NCBI GenBank assembly: GCA_964436865.1
Contig: CAYTFK010000140.1
Span: 1 to 16,595, forward strand
Direction: 5' to 3'
DNA: 16,595 nt
Source of the DNA: JAXGPP01 sp964436865
Lineage (GTDB): Bacteria; Planctomycetota; Planctomycetia; Pirellulales; Thermoguttaceae
The translations under genes and the position numbers were made by a program. Below, piece after piece: positions 15,943-16,595 of this stretch; the first letter of the stretch is position 1, and each line of letters starts with the position of its first letter. The notes beneath the pieces were generated by a model. That model was not told the DNA's origin. It saw only the letters and a list, made by a program, of their open reading frames with translations, and searched no databases.

Positions 15943-15943
15943 C

Positions 15944-16495
15944 GTGAGATACGAGGTGGAACAGAAGTTCCGGGTAACAGGGTTTAGCGCTGTCGAGCGG
16001 CAGCTTACGGCTCTGGGGATGGGTATTTCGGAACCGCTGGGCGAGATCGACCGCTACTTCGCACACCCGGCACGCGACTTTGCCGAGACCGACGAGGCCC
16101 TGCGGATTCGTCGCGGCGACAAGGGCGCTTCGGTAACATATAAAGGACCGAAGGTTGACGCGACGACGAAGACCCGGCGCGAGATCGATCTGCCGCTGGA
16201 CAGCGCGAGGTTTGACCAGTGGGATGAGCTGCTGCGGGCGTTGGGGTTCACCGCGGTGGCCGAAGTGGTGAAGCAGCGGCGCAAGGCGTTCGTCGCCTGG
16301 GAAGGGCGCCGGATCGAGGTGTCGCTCGATGAAGTTCGCGGGGTGGGCACCTATGTCGAGCTGGAGGTGGTGACTGAGGAGCAGGAGCTGGCGGAGGCCC
16401 GCGAAGCGATCGCCTCGCTCGCCCGGCACATGGGGCTCAGAGAGAACGAACGGCGAAGCTACCTGGAATTGCTGTTGAAAGGACAAGACGCATGA
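15944..16495 (+). CDS. CYTH-domain protein, class IV adenylate cyclase-like (183 aa)
   Basis: A member of the CYTH superfamily of triphosphate-binding proteins, which includes CyaB class IV adenylate cyclases and thiamine triphosphatases; which activity applies cannot be read from the sequence. The signature ExExK is Glu4, Glu6, Lys8. Other expected residues are DRYF (36-39), RIRR (54-57), YKGP (66-69), the K/R pair at 76-78, KQRR (110-113), SLDEVRGVG (127-135) and YVELEV (137-142), giving the positive and acidic groups that line the tunnel. The start is GTG at 15944, seven bases after GAGGAG and one base after the dinB stop. The stop overlaps the ATG of the next gene (ATGA). It is cytoplasmic. 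Confidence 0.92.
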   Translation: MRYEVEQKFRVTGFSAVERQLTALGMGISEPLGEIDRYFAHPARDFAETDEALRIRRGDKGASVTYKGPKVDATTKTRREIDLPLDSARFDQWDELLRALGFTAVAEVVKQRRKAFVAWEGRRIEVSLDEVRGVGTYVELEVVTEEQELAEAREAIASLARHMGLRENERRSYLELLLKGQDA

Positions 16496-16595
16496 GCACG
16501 CTGAGAGTGATGTTCGCGGAACTGCGTTACCGCAAGCTCAATTTCCTTCTCAGCGCGCTGGCGGTGACGATCGCGGTGACGCTGTTTGTCACCGG
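16492..16595 (+). CDS. Start of an FtsX-like ABC transporter permease (partial)
   Basis: Only 34 codons are in the window. The start ATG overlaps the CYTH stop as ATGA, so it is translationally coupled. The product begins MSTLRVMFAELRYRKLNF and continues into a hydrophobic helix (LLSALAVTIAVTLFV). The ELRYRKLNF lead followed by a helix is typical of FtsX/MacB-like permeases, and similar starts are common in planctomycetes. The identification rests on this short segment. Confidence 0.6.
   Translation, partial: MSTLRVMFAELRYRKLNFLLSALAVTIAVTLFVT

Overview
The window looks like a piece of a GC-rich planctomycete chromosome, most like the Pirellulales group. This is inferred from gene content: a secreted WD40-caspase fusion, an ABC-2 exporter operon led by a very large membrane protein, a membrane-anchored TlpA-like thioredoxin, and secreted proteins with few recognisable domains. 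There are no phage, insertion-sequence, CRISPR, rRNA or tRNA genes. The sequence is a draft: a 100-base run of N lies inside one gene, and both edges of that run carry the same 55 bases.

Layout, left to right. Positions 1-651 have no convincing gene but hold a near-consensus leftward promoter (TTGACA, 18 bases, TATACT), so the region probably separates two diverging genes. Positions 652-5602 hold two rightward genes: a secreted Pro/Gly-rich 645-residue protein, and a 983-residue secreted or membrane-anchored protein with WD40 repeats, an Ig-like segment, a caspase-like peptidase domain with its His/Cys pair, and an EF-hand-type calcium loop. Positions 5603-7217 hold small, probably accessory genes: a 124-residue membrane protein, a DUF2200 protein with a possible coupled 24-residue hydrophobic ORF, and a 77-residue antitoxin-like protein with no toxin beside it. 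Positions 7256-8638 encode an exported alpha-helical protein of unknown role.

From 8724 to 13919 an operon runs leftward: a large multi-membrane-segment protein (about 803 residues after removing the assembly artefact), then an ABC ATPase, then an ABC-2 permease. The ATPase and permease genes overlap by 4 bases, so this is most likely one export system. Next, also leftward, is a TlpA/ResA-like thiol-disulfide protein. It diverges from dinB (DNA polymerase IV) across an intergenic region with a palindromic TATAAT box. dinB, a CYTH-domain triphosphate-binding protein and the beginning of a probable FtsX-like permease form a tight rightward operon that runs off the right end.

The parts most worth following up are the caspase/WD40 protein with its secreted neighbour, the uncharacterised three-gene ABC system, and the regulatory architecture in the intergenic regions. 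Correcting the N gap restores a complete gene.
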